From: an uncultured Verrucomicrobiota bacterium
Lineage (GTDB): Bacteria; Verrucomicrobiota; Kiritimatiellia; RFP12; UBA1067
Assembly (NCBI GenBank): GCA_945834475.1
Contig: CAMAHK010000022.1
Coordinates: 1-32,230 of the forward strand
Reading direction: 5' to 3'
DNA length: 32,230 bases
In this document: piece after piece, positions 6,826 to 16,222 of the stretch
Numbering within the stretch: the stretch's first letter is position 1
Layout: each line of letters opens with the position of its first letter
Translations under genes and position numbers: made by a program
The notes under the pieces: model-generated
Database searches by the model: none
Seen by the model: the letters and a program-made list of their open reading frames with translations, nothing else
What the model was told of the DNA's origin: nothing

Positions 6826-9602
6826 TGCAGTTCATCAATTTCCTCATGCTCTTTGGCCTCGCGGCGATCGCGATCCCGATCATCATCCAGCTGCTCACGC
6901 GCAAGAACACGCAGCGTGTGCCGTGGGGCGCGTGGCTCTTTCTCAAGAAGACGATGGAAAAGCGCAAGCGGAAGATGCTCCTCGAGGACATCCTGCTCCT
7001 GGTCTGCCGTTGTCTGGCGCTCGGCCTCCTCGCGCTCGGTTTCGCGCGACCTTTCGTGCGTCCCGACTCGCCGGTCCCCTGGGCGGTCACCTTGCCGCTC
7101 CTGCTCGTGGCGATTACGGCGATCGGCGTCTCGTTCGCGCTCTGGCGTCACCCGAAGCAGCGGCGGCTCCTTCAGATCGGCGGCGGCGTTCTCCTGGCGC
7201 TGGCGCTGGGGACGATTCTCTTTGAACGCTATCTCAACTTGAAGCGCTTTGGTCTCGGGGCGACGAAGGACGTCGTCCTCCTGATCGACGGTTCGGCTTC
7301 GATGTCGATTGCCCACGACGGGAAGAGCAACTTCGAGCGGGCGCTCGAAGAGACGAAGAAGTACGTCGATCTTGCGCCGCGCAACACGTCCTTTGCGGTC
7401 ATTCTCGGCGGCCCCGTACCCCAGGTGCTGAACCCCGTGCCGATCGCCGACCGGCGAATCGTCCACAACACGCTCGACCGCTTGCATCCCGTGAACGGCA
7501 CGATGCGCATCGGAGCGAACCTGACGGCCGCGGCGGTGACGCTGGCGGCGGGACATAACGCCGTCAAGCAGATCGTGATCGTCGGCGACGGCCAGACCGT
7601 CGGCTGGCAACTCGACGATCCCGCGCGCTGGGAAGGAATCTCCAAGGCCTTTGCCGCGCTGAAGACACGGCCGATCATTTCGTGGCGGACGCTGCCGCTG
7701 CCGACGTCGATTCGCAATCTCGCCATCGAAAGCGTGCGGCCGAGCCGCAGCGTCGTCGGTACGGACCGTCCCGTCTCCTTCGCCGTGACGCTTGTCAACG
7801 CCGGTACGGAAGCCGTGACGCCGAAGGGACTTTCGCTGACTGTCGAGGGAAAGGAAATGCACGCGCGCTCGGTCGGCCAGCTCGAGGTGGGCGAAAGTCG
7901 CGTCTTTACCTTCACCCATCGTTTCACGACGCCGGGCGGCGTTGTCATTACGGCGAAGGTCGAGGCGCATGACGATCTCCCCGCCGACGACACGTATTCG
8001 TTCGCCCTCCCGGTTCAGAAGCAGCTGAAGACGCTGATCGTCACGGGCGAGGCGGGCGGACGCCGTGCGCGGGCGGCGACCTATCTGGCAGCCGCACTCA
8101 GGGATACGACAGTCGAGGATGCCGTTACGGCCGGAGCCCGCGAGAGCTTTGTCGGTTATTCGGTGGTCGTGCTGGCCGGCGTACGGCGTCTCTCGGACCG
8201 GACGCGTGAAGCGTTGCTGCAGTTCGTGCGTGCGGGCGGCGGGCTTCTCGTGCTGCCGCAGGCGGGGACGGTCGCGGCGGATTACAACGAATGGAAGGCC
8301 GGAGAGCAGACGTTCTTGCCGGCGTCGCTGGGCACGTGGCGAGAGAACAAGGCCGCGCTTGAGCCTGAAAGCTTTGCGGAACAGCTCAAGCTCTTGCGCA
8401 CGGGCTCCGATCTCGCCGGCGTCACGCCTGAACGCATCTTGGGCTTTGGCGACGCCTGGACGCCGAACGCCTGCTGTCTCGCGCGGCTCGCGGACGGAAC
8501 GCCGCTTCTCTTACATCACACGGTGGGACGCGGCACGGTGATGGCCAGCGCGGTCAATTTCGATCCTGCGTCGGGGCTCGTGCTCAAGCGCGGCTTCCTG
8601 CCGTTCGTCCAGGAACTCGTGATAGCCCTCGCCCAGCCCTCGTCCGTCAACCTCGACGTGCATCCGACCGAGGCCCTCACGCTGCTTGTCGCGTCCGGTA
8701 CGCTCGGCGGCGTTGCGACGTCCGGTCCGGGCCTGATCGGCTATTATTACCCACAGCCCGATCTCAAGGGCAAGCCGGTCGTGCGCGTCGACCGCTACGT
8801 CGACTTCAACTGGGGGACGGGTGCGCCGATCAAGGACGTCGACTTCCCCGTGGACTGCTTCAGCGTCCGTTGGCGCGGTGCGCTGATTCCGCCGGCAGCG
8901 GGCAAGTACAAGCTCTGGTGGAATGTCGACGATCGGTTGAAAGTCCGCATCGGCGGACGCGAGATCAACGCCTGGTCGGACGTTCGTCTTGAAGCGAAGC
9001 CCTACGCCTTCGAGTGTGCCTATGCCGAGGAGTGGGGGGAGGCGAAGGTCAAGCTTCGGTGGCAGCGGGACGGGGGTGAGAAGCGGACGGTGCCGCCGCA
9101 GTGCTTCATGACGTTTGCCGACGGTGTCGAGGGGCCTTCCGAGATCGTTGCGGTCAAGGATCCGCACGGCGAGGTCTTCTATGCGGAGATCTTCTCGGGC
9201 GACATAGGGCTCTTCCTGCGCGTGACGCGGCCCATCGTGCCTGGCATCTATGAGGTTTCGGATTTGACGGAATCGACGCGCGAAGCGCTCGCCGGAGCCG
9301 TCGGGACCGACGGCAAGCTGCGCTTTACGGTTTCGTCGGGCGTCGAGGAATCGACCATGACGGCCGTGACGCAGAGCGATCTCTCGAAGCTGGCGGACTA
9401 TGTGCAGATTTCGCAGGCGATCAAGGACGAGGACGTCATCAAGTCCATCGGCGGCGAGAGCTTCGGCAAGGAGGTCTGGCGAATCCTGGCCATTCTCGCG
9501 TTCCTTTTCCTCGTCGCCGAACCGCTGATCGCGCGGTGGGTGGCGATCAACCGTCGCACGGGTGATCTTATCGACACGGAGGGATCATGGATCAGAACCT
9601 GA
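6825..9602 (+). CDS. BatA-type VWA membrane protein with GATase-like and PA14 domains
   Basis: A 925-residue protein. Residues 1-80 match the BatA/aerotolerance N-terminal domain (AIPIIIQLLTRKNTQRVPWG, then a basic stretch and two helices, with a third TM near 110). A VWA domain begins at about 150 with LLIDGSASMS (D155). A CARDB/Ig-like segment (about 290-395) and a class I glutamine amidotransferase-like fold (about 405-610, without a catalytic Cys that I can place) follow. Residues about 639-765 (GLIGYYYPQPDL...VRWRGALIPPAAGKYKLWW) read as a PA14 domain, usually a carbohydrate- or surface-binding module. A single C-terminal helix (about 885-905) anchors it. The modules between TM segments would face the periplasm. 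It is coupled to the DUF58 gene and to the next gene (16-nt overlap). The PA14 insertion is unusual for BatA proteins. Confidence 0.8.
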   Translation: MQFINFLMLFGLAAIAIPIIIQLLTRKNTQRVPWGAWLFLKKTMEKRKRKMLLEDILLLVCRCLALGLLALGFARPFVRPDSPVPWAVTLPLLLVAITAIGVSFALWRHPKQRRLLQIGGGVLLALALGTILFERYLNLKRFGLGATKDVVLLIDGSASMSIAHDGKSNFERALEETKKYVDLAPRNTSFAVILGGPVPQVLNPVPIADRRIVHNTLDRLHPVNGTMRIGANLTAAAVTLAAGHNAVKQIVIVGDGQTVGWQLDDPARWEGISKAFAALKTRPIISWRTLPLPTSIRNLAIESVRPSRSVVGTDRPVSFAVTLVNAGTEAVTPKGLSLTVEGKEMHARSVGQLEVGESRVFTFTHRFTTPGGVVITAKVEAHDDLPADDTYSFALPVQKQLKTLIVTGEAGGRRARAATYLAAALRDTTVEDAVTAGARESFVGYSVVVLAGVRRLSDRTREALLQFVRAGGGLLVLPQAGTVAADYNEWKAGEQTFLPASLGTWRENKAALEPESFAEQLKLLRTGSDLAGVTPERILGFGDAWTPNACCLARLADGTPLLLHHTVGRGTVMASAVNFDPASGLVLKRGFLPFVQELVIALAQPSSVNLDVHPTEALTLLVASGTLGGVATSGPGLIGYYYPQPDLKGKPVVRVDRYVDFNWGTGAPIKDVDFPVDCFSVRWRGALIPPAAGKYKLWWNVDDRLKVRIGGREINAWSDVRLEAKPYAFECAYAEEWGEAKVKLRWQRDGGEKRTVPPQCFMTFADGVEGPSEIVAVKDPHGEVFYAEIFSGDIGLFLRVTRPIVPGIYEVSDLTESTREALAGAVGTDGKLRFTVSSGVEESTMTAVTQSDLSKLADYVQISQAIKDEDVIKSIGGESFGKEVWRILAILAFLFLVAEPLIARWVAINRRTGDLIDTEGSWIRT

Positions 9603-12289
9603 CACGGACCGATCTCCTGCCGGCATCGCTGGATCTTTGGGTCTTGCTCGTCCTCGCCGCGCTCGGCGTCGCGGCCTGGGTCGTCGGACACTGGGCGATC
9701 CGCCGGTACGGGTCCAACCGCTTTGACGTCTGGCGGCGCGGCTTGCTGGGCGTACCGCTCGGCGTCGGGGCGAGCTGGCTGGTGCTGCAGGCCCTTGCCC
9801 GCGTCGCGTTTCTGTCGACGCCGTGGCCGCTTTTCTTCGGCGCGATCCTGTCGGCCGTTTCGCTGGAGGCGGTGAGCGCATTTTACCTGCACGAATGTTC
9901 GCGCGTGAAACCCGGTGTGGCGCGCGCGCTTGTGGCGTGCCGCATGGCGGCGGTGGTGATCGTCCTGCTCGTCCTGATGCAGCCCGTCGTCGTCGCCGAC
10001 CGGGACCGCAAGGTGCGCGAACGCGTCGTTGTGCTGATCGACGATTCAGGTTCGATGCACTTCACCGACCGGCAGCTGACGGAAACCGAGAAGCAGGACG
10101 TCGTGACGGCGCTCGGTCTCAAGGCGTTTCCCGAGAAGGGACTGACACGCGCACAGATGGTGCGGCAGCTCCTGAACCGCGAAGGCGGGGACAAGTTCCT
10201 CGCCGAAATCGCGAAGAAATACGAAGTCGACGTCTTTGCGTTCGGCAACGGCATCAGGCGCGCCACGCTGGACGGGAAGGACGAGGAGAGCGTCTTGACC
10301 GCGCAGGAGAAGATGTTCCGCTCGGTGACGGACCTCACGAAGGCGTTGGAACTCACGATCAAGGAGATCCCGGCGGAGGAGATCGCGTCCATCCTCATCT
10401 TCACGGACGGCCGGCACAACGGCGAGGCGGGCGTCGATTCGATTGCGCGCCGCCTCGGCGGCTACGGCATCAAGGTCTCGTCCGTCATCCTCGGCGGCAC
10501 GGTGCAGCCGTTCGATCTCGCGGTGGCCGCGGTTGACGCGCCGGAATCCGTCTTCCTCGGTGACAAGGTGCGGTTCACGGTGAAGGTCTCGGCAACGGGC
10601 GCGAACGGACGAAAGTCGAGTGTCCGCTTCCTTAACGCCCAGAACGAGGTCATCGAGGAGAAGCCGTTTACGGTCGAAGGGAACGTGTGGTCGAAGGAGT
10701 TCAAGTTCACGGACCGTCCAGACGCGCAGGGCGTCTACCACTACAGTTTCAGCGTGAAAGGGGTCCCCCGGGAACTTTTCGCCGACAACAACACGCGCGA
10801 ACTTGACGTCGCCGTTTCGGACGACCGCACGAACGTGCTGATCGTCGACGGGCGTCCGCGTTGGGAATATCGGTATCTGCGTAATCTCTTTTACGGCCGC
10901 GACAAGTCCGTGCATCTGCAGGACTGGATCGTCCATCCCGACACGATTCGCGGGTTTACGGACGATACGCGTCCGCCGGCGAGCGCGTCGCGTCGCTTCG
11001 GCGATTCCGAGGCAGGCGGCTGGCCGGTGAAGCCCGAGGACTGGCGGCAGTTCGACGTCATCATCGTCGGTGACGTCGGCGAGGACGTGCTGACGCCCGA
11101 TGTCGCGTATCGGCTCGAGCAGAATGTTGAAGTCGGCGGCGCATTGCTCGTCTTCGTTTCGGGCGCGGAGTATCTGCCGACGGCGATTCACAGCGAGCGC
11201 CTTCGCAACCTGATGCCGATTGAATTCGAGCCGGATGACGTGAGCCACCGCGACGCGCCCGAGGACGCGTTTGTCTTTCAGCTGACGGCGCAGGGACGCG
11301 GACATCCCGTGATGACGCAGAGTTCCTCGCCGGCCGAGAACGAGGAGATCTGGCAGTCCCTGCCCGATTTCCATTGGCGATTGCCGATTCGCGGCGTCAA
11401 GCCGGATGCGGAGGTGCTGGCGTATGCGCGGCCGCGGGCGAAGGATGGTTCGATCCGCGAAGCCGGTGCGCTGGCCGAATCGATCGCGGCGGAGCTCGAG
11501 AACGATCCCGAGGCGGCGATCCGCCGGCTGGAGGCGATGCGCGGCAACGAGGTGCGCAATGCGCTGGTCGTCGCGCAGAACCGCGGCCGGGGGCGCGTGC
11601 TGATGCTGCTGACGGACGACATGTGGCGTCTTCGGTCGAAAGCGGGCGATCAGCTGCATCACCGGTTCTGGGGCGAGGTCATGCGCTGGGGCGCGGGCGA
11701 GAAGCTCCGGAGCGGCAACGCCTATGTGCGGCTCGGCACCGACCAGCTTCGGTATGGCGCGGGCGAGACGGTCAAGGCGTTCGTCCGGTTCCGCGACGAA
11801 CAGCGCAACGGCTTGGAGGGGCTCGACGCGCGTCTCGTCGTCTATCCGCCCGGAGCGTCGCGCGGACGGGCCTTCGAGGCGGTGGAACGTCCCGACGCCA
11901 ACGGCTTCTACGAGTGCGAGATCACGGGCTGCAATGAGCCGGGCGAGTACCGCATTCTCCTCGACTGTCCCGACGCGCAGAAGAAGCTTGACCGTCGGAT
12001 GCCGGTCGGGCTCCAGACGAGCTTTGTCGTCGTCACGACGAAGCGTCCCGCCGAAGAGGTCGAGATCACCGCGACGCGGGCCGTGGCCGAGCGTATGGCG
12101 AACGCGACCGGCGGACGCGTGATGACCCCGGGCGAATACGTGAAACGGGCGGACGATTCGACGGGCGGCTCGAAGACGCTGTCGGATCGCGTTGAATATC
12201 CGCTTTGGAGTCTGCCGCCGCTCTTTATCCTTGTCCTGATCTTCCTCTCGACGGAGTGGATCCTTCGTAAACGCGCCTCTCTTTCCTGA
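9587..12289 (+). CDS. VWA and glutamine-amidotransferase-like membrane protein
   Basis: A 900-residue membrane protein. Four hydrophobic segments lie in the first 135 residues. A VWA domain follows with VVVLIDDSGSMHF (MIDAS D153-S154-G155-S156) and IASILIFTDGRHNGEAGV. An Ig-like section comes next, then a GATase-like Rossmann domain marked by TNVLIVDGRPRWEYRYLRNL and FDVIIVGDVGEDVL. The protein ends in one helix (LPPLFILVLIFLSTEWILRK). This architecture is common in MoxR/DUF58 clusters of PVC bacteria; its biochemical role is not established. A GGAGG site precedes the ATG inside the previous gene, and it is followed one base later by the next gene. The catalytic triad of true amidotransferases is not evident, so binding rather than catalysis is likely. 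Confidence 0.8.
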   Translation: MDQNLTRTDLLPASLDLWVLLVLAALGVAAWVVGHWAIRRYGSNRFDVWRRGLLGVPLGVGASWLVLQALARVAFLSTPWPLFFGAILSAVSLEAVSAFYLHECSRVKPGVARALVACRMAAVVIVLLVLMQPVVVADRDRKVRERVVVLIDDSGSMHFTDRQLTETEKQDVVTALGLKAFPEKGLTRAQMVRQLLNREGGDKFLAEIAKKYEVDVFAFGNGIRRATLDGKDEESVLTAQEKMFRSVTDLTKALELTIKEIPAEEIASILIFTDGRHNGEAGVDSIARRLGGYGIKVSSVILGGTVQPFDLAVAAVDAPESVFLGDKVRFTVKVSATGANGRKSSVRFLNAQNEVIEEKPFTVEGNVWSKEFKFTDRPDAQGVYHYSFSVKGVPRELFADNNTRELDVAVSDDRTNVLIVDGRPRWEYRYLRNLFYGRDKSVHLQDWIVHPDTIRGFTDDTRPPASASRRFGDSEAGGWPVKPEDWRQFDVIIVGDVGEDVLTPDVAYRLEQNVEVGGALLVFVSGAEYLPTAIHSERLRNLMPIEFEPDDVSHRDAPEDAFVFQLTAQGRGHPVMTQSSSPAENEEIWQSLPDFHWRLPIRGVKPDAEVLAYARPRAKDGSIREAGALAESIAAELENDPEAAIRRLEAMRGNEVRNALVVAQNRGRGRVLMLLTDDMWRLRSKAGDQLHHRFWGEVMRWGAGEKLRSGNAYVRLGTDQLRYGAGETVKAFVRFRDEQRNGLEGLDARLVVYPPGASRGRAFEAVERPDANGFYECEITGCNEPGEYRILLDCPDAQKKLDRRMPVGLQTSFVVVTTKRPAEEVEITATRAVAERMANATGGRVMTPGEYVKRADDSTGGSKTLSDRVEYPLWSLPPLFILVLIFLSTEWILRKRASLS

Positions 12290-12290
12290 C

Positions 12291-15191
12291 ATGAGCGATA
12301 TCCCACAGATTCCTGAAGCCTTGCGCGAGACGCTGCGCCTCAGCCGTGCGCGGATTCGGCGCATTCTCCTCGTGCGCGGCATCTTGACGACGCTCGCGGT
12401 GTTCGTTGCCTGCGTGCTGGGCGTGATGGCGATCGATGCGATGGTGACGATCTACTCGGCTTCGGTGCGGTGGCTCCTCTGGGCCGCGGCGTTCGGCGGC
12501 ACGGGGGCGGTTGCGTATGGCGCGGTGGTGCGTCCTTTGCGGCGGAAGTTCTCGTTGGCGGAAATCGCCGCGCTGATCGAGCGGAATCATCCCGAACTGG
12601 AGGAACGTCTGTCGACGGTCGTCGAACTGACCGGTACGCCTGAGGAGGACGTCGGCTCGCGCGAGCTGATCGCCGCGATCACCACCGCCGCCCTCGCCGA
12701 CATCCGGCGCGTCTCGCCGCAGAAGGAATTTACGGCCCGCACGGTGAAGCCGCGCCTCGTCGCGGCCGGGGCGGTCCTCCTCGTGCTGGCGGCGCTCTTC
12801 GCGGCGTTTCCCGGCGCGACGACGCGGCTCGTGACGCGTGCGCTCGTGCCCTCTGCCGAGGTCGACAACATCTACGCGAGTTCGCTCAAGGTCGCGCCGG
12901 GCGACAAGGTCGTGCTCGCGGGGTCGTCGGTCGAGATCAACCTCGCGGTCGAAGGCGGTTTCCCGTCCCGCGCCTTTGTTCGCACCTCGGTCGGGGGACG
13001 CGACGAGGCGGTCGAACGGATGACGCGGACGACGGCGGAAGAAGATGCGGGGCCTGCGTATTACACGTTCGTCTATCCCGCGGTGGCGGAGAGCTTTTCG
13101 TATCGCGTCAATTGCGGGAGCGCGCTGACGCGCGCGTACCGCGTCGAGGTCGTGCCGGAACCGAGCTACACGAATCGGTCGATAACGATCACGCATCCTG
13201 CCTACACGGGACGCGCGCCGGACACTTACACGAACAGTGCGGACGTGGTCGGGCTCGTGGGGTCGAAGGTGACGATCCGTGCTACGCCGTCGCGACCGGA
13301 CGTCACGGGCGAGGTCGAGCTGCCGGGACAGCTGATCGTTCCGGCGCGGACGCCGGACCTGACGTTCGCGTTTGACCTGACGGAAAAAGTCGAGGGAACC
13401 TGGCGCAGTCGGGTTCGCGATTCGCATGGATTCTCGAATCTCGTCGAGACGGCGTCGATTCGCGTGGTGAAGGACGCGCCGCCGACGGTGAAGATCGTCG
13501 TCCCCGAAGAGCGCACAGTCAAGTTGCCGCGCTCGGCGGTGCTGCCGATTACGATTGAGGCATCGGACGATTTTGCAATTGCGAAGCGGACGCTGGAGAT
13601 CTGTGTCGGGGCGGGCGAATGGACGGATCTGAAGGAAATGGAGGAGGATGAGATCCGCTTGCCGCTGGTGACGCTGCCGCTGGGCTCTGCTGCGGCGTTT
13701 CGTGTCCGTGTGAAGGTCGAGGATAACCGTCCGCCGGAACTGGACGGTCCGGGCGTGACGCATTCCGAAGAGGTGCTTGTCGAAATCAAGTCGTCCAGGG
13801 AAAGCGGAGGCGCTTCCCTCGACCAGCAGGATCTCAAGGAGGAGATCGAAGAGGCGAAGAAGGACGAGAATGACATCCGTCAGCATCTGGAGAAGGCCCG
13901 CAACTGCATGAACAACGCCGGGAATATCGAGAAGGGCGGCTGGCATACCGAGAACGCCCTCCGTCAGCTTGGCTGGGCGAAAGGCGAGATCGCGCAGGCG
14001 GAGCAGGGACTTTCGGACTTCATCGACGACTTGCGCCTTTCGCGCCTGGCGACGGGTGTTGAGATCTTCACGGACGTGCAGGAGCGACACGTCGTTCCGG
14101 CGCGCCAGCAGATCGAAGACGTCTATCTCTACGTCTCGGTCAAGGAGCAGGCCAAGGCCATTCAGCTCGCGCGGAAGGCAACGGAGGCGGCTTACTGGGC
14201 CTTTAACGAGGCGATGCGTAAATTCGGCATCCTGACGAAGACGGCGGAAGACCTTCAGAAACTCGCCGACCTCGCAGAGCGCGAGGAGGCGCTTGAAGAC
14301 GCGGCGGAGGAAAAGACCCTGACCGACGAAGAACTGCAGGCCGCCCGTGAGGAACTCAAGAAAGAGCTCGATCAGGAACTCAGGGATGACATGAACAAGA
14401 ACCTCGATTCCGAGATCAAGCAGGCGGAACGTCTGGCGCAAACGGCAGAGAATCTGGCGAAAAAGCAGGAGGACATCAAACAGCAGGGTGACGGCGAGGC
14501 GCAGAAACAGGCCGAGCAGAAGCTCGCCGAACAGATTCAGCAGCTCGCGAACCGGATGAGCGATCTGAAGAATGCCATCGAGAACAAGGCGGGGATTCCC
14601 GAAATGGACGAGCAGAAGACATCCGAACCCGCACGAAACGCGCAGCGTGACGCGCAGAATGCGGCGAATCAGGCGCGTGAGGCGAAGAAGGATCTGCAGA
14701 ACGGCGAGAAGTCCTCGGCTGAGGCAAAGATGGACGCCGTCCAGGATGCGCTCAAGAAAGCGCAGGAGGACCTAGCGGCTGCCAAAGGCAAGCTGGAGGC
14801 GAAGAATGCCGAGCTGAAGGCGAACGCCGAGAAGCTCAAGGGCGATAAGTCCGCCGCCGAGGCTCTCGAAGACCTGAAGGACATGCTGGGCGAAAAGGCG
14901 CAGCAGCTGGGCGAGAAGCCGCAGCAACAGCAATCGGATGACCCGTCCGATTCCCCGTCGGACGATGAGTCGTCAAAGGGGTCCAAGAAGCCCAACGACC
15001 AGAAGAAACCCAAAGGCGCCAAGGGGAAAATCGCCGGCGAGCTTGAGCCGAACCGCGGCGAGGACTGGTTCCGGATGAAGAGCGACTCGGCGAGCGGCGC
15101 GGACCGCGATCGCTACGAAGACGTGCCGGCGGAATATCGTGAGCTTGTGAAGGAATACTTCAAGGCGATTAACGCGGGAGGTGATCGATGA
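12291..15191 (+). CDS. DUF4175-like membrane protein with long coiled coil
   Basis: A 966-residue protein. It has two helices near residues 25-80 and a third at about 157-175, so residues after 175 are probably periplasmic. Beta-rich Ig-like segments (about 190-500; ITITHPAYTGRAPDTYTNSA) resemble DUF4175-type proteins of PVC bacteria. Residues about 505-900 are rich in Glu, Lys, Gln and Ala with heptad spacing, a long coiled coil, followed by a Ser/Asp/Lys-rich linker. The end, AEYRELVKEYFKAINAGG, is a short conserved helix. It lies in the MoxR operon and overlaps the next start by 4 nt (ATGA). Function unknown; a scaffold for the VWA proteins is a reasonable guess. Confidence 0.72.
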   Translation: MSDIPQIPEALRETLRLSRARIRRILLVRGILTTLAVFVACVLGVMAIDAMVTIYSASVRWLLWAAAFGGTGAVAYGAVVRPLRRKFSLAEIAALIERNHPELEERLSTVVELTGTPEEDVGSRELIAAITTAALADIRRVSPQKEFTARTVKPRLVAAGAVLLVLAALFAAFPGATTRLVTRALVPSAEVDNIYASSLKVAPGDKVVLAGSSVEINLAVEGGFPSRAFVRTSVGGRDEAVERMTRTTAEEDAGPAYYTFVYPAVAESFSYRVNCGSALTRAYRVEVVPEPSYTNRSITITHPAYTGRAPDTYTNSADVVGLVGSKVTIRATPSRPDVTGEVELPGQLIVPARTPDLTFAFDLTEKVEGTWRSRVRDSHGFSNLVETASIRVVKDAPPTVKIVVPEERTVKLPRSAVLPITIEASDDFAIAKRTLEICVGAGEWTDLKEMEEDEIRLPLVTLPLGSAAAFRVRVKVEDNRPPELDGPGVTHSEEVLVEIKSSRESGGASLDQQDLKEEIEEAKKDENDIRQHLEKARNCMNNAGNIEKGGWHTENALRQLGWAKGEIAQAEQGLSDFIDDLRLSRLATGVEIFTDVQERHVVPARQQIEDVYLYVSVKEQAKAIQLARKATEAAYWAFNEAMRKFGILTKTAEDLQKLADLAEREEALEDAAEEKTLTDEELQAAREELKKELDQELRDDMNKNLDSEIKQAERLAQTAENLAKKQEDIKQQGDGEAQKQAEQKLAEQIQQLANRMSDLKNAIENKAGIPEMDEQKTSEPARNAQRDAQNAANQAREAKKDLQNGEKSSAEAKMDAVQDALKKAQEDLAAAKGKLEAKNAELKANAEKLKGDKSAAEALEDLKDMLGEKAQQLGEKPQQQQSDDPSDSPSDDESSKGSKKPNDQKKPKGAKGKIAGELEPNRGEDWFRMKSDSASGADRDRYEDVPAEYRELVKEYFKAINAGGDR

Positions 15192-16222
15192 GAAAGTTGC
15201 AGGTGTTCCTCTGTCTGATGCCGCTTGTCGTCGGTGCCGCGCCGACGGAAGATCGCGTCGATCAGGCGATTGAAAAGGGTCTCGGGTTTCTGCTCGCGTC
15301 CCAGCGGGACGATGGTCGCATGGGGGCTAATGATTGGGAGACGGGCGCGAAGACGTGTGCGTTGCCGGCCTTGGCGGGTATGGCCTGCCTTGCGAAAGGC
15401 CACGTACCGGGCGATGCGAAATACGGCAAGCTCATCGACCGGGCGCTTGACTACATCCTCTCCCATCACGACGAGGCCGGCTATTTCGGCGAGGTCGGCA
15501 ACGGCAAGATGTATGCGCATGCGATTGCGACGCTGTTTCTCACCGAGGTGTCGGGAATGGTCTCGAAGACGCGCCAGGCGCAGATTGATGCGATCCTCCC
15601 GAAGGCCCTGCGTGTCATCGTCGATGCGCAGCGAATCAAGAAAGACAAGCGTCATGCGGGCGGTTGGCGATATACGCCGACGGCGACCGACTCTGACACT
15701 TCCTGCTCGGGCTGGTGTCTGATGGCACTTCGCTCGGCGCGGCTCAACGGCGCGCAGGTGCCCGAGGAATGCATCCGCGATGCGGTCACATACATGCATC
15801 GCCATCACAATTCGCAGAAGGGCTGTTTCTCCTATCAGGGCGGCGAACAGCACGCCTACACCCTGTCGGGCGCGGGCATCTTGTGTCTGGAACTTTGCGG
15901 ACGCCACGAGGCCCCGGAGTCGCTCTCCGCGGCGAAGTTCTTGCTGTCCACGTATCGCGAGAAACTGCCCAACGAGCCGTACGCGTATTACGGACTTTAC
16001 TATGCCGCGCAGGGGCTTTTTCAGCTCGGCGGCGACGACTGGAAGACGTTCTCCGAATGGATGTACGAGACCTACTTGCCTCGGCAGCAGGCATCTGGCG
16101 CGTGGCCGCGCCATGGTTCCGAGAATTCGGAAGTCTATGCGACGGCGATGACGATTCTGGCGTTTGCAGTCCCGTACCGGCAGCTACCGGTCTATCAACG
16201 TGATGAGACGGTCGATGACTAG
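15188..16222 (+). CDS. Secreted prenyltransferase/squalene-oxidase repeat protein
   Basis: A 344-residue protein with a signal peptide (MRKLQVFLCLMPLVVGA, cleavage near AAPTED). The rest shows repeats of the alpha/alpha-toroid seen in squalene cyclases, prenyltransferase beta subunits and alpha-macroglobulin-like proteins: IEKGLGFLLASQRDDGRMG, ALDYILSHHDEAGYFGE, GGWRYTPTATDSDTSCSGWC, YYGLYYAAQGLFQLGG, QASGAWPRHG. The acidic DxDD cyclase motif is absent, so enzymatic cyclisation is doubtful; a binding role in the periplasm is as likely. GGAGGTGAT (15177-15185) is one of the best ribosome sites in the window, followed by ATGA overlap with the previous gene. Such genes recur next to MoxR/BatA clusters in planctomycetes and verrucomicrobia. 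Confidence 0.82.
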   Translation: MRKLQVFLCLMPLVVGAAPTEDRVDQAIEKGLGFLLASQRDDGRMGANDWETGAKTCALPALAGMACLAKGHVPGDAKYGKLIDRALDYILSHHDEAGYFGEVGNGKMYAHAIATLFLTEVSGMVSKTRQAQIDAILPKALRVIVDAQRIKKDKRHAGGWRYTPTATDSDTSCSGWCLMALRSARLNGAQVPEECIRDAVTYMHRHHNSQKGCFSYQGGEQHAYTLSGAGILCLELCGRHEAPESLSAAKFLLSTYREKLPNEPYAYYGLYYAAQGLFQLGGDDWKTFSEWMYETYLPRQQASGAWPRHGSENSEVYATAMTILAFAVPYRQLPVYQRDETVDD

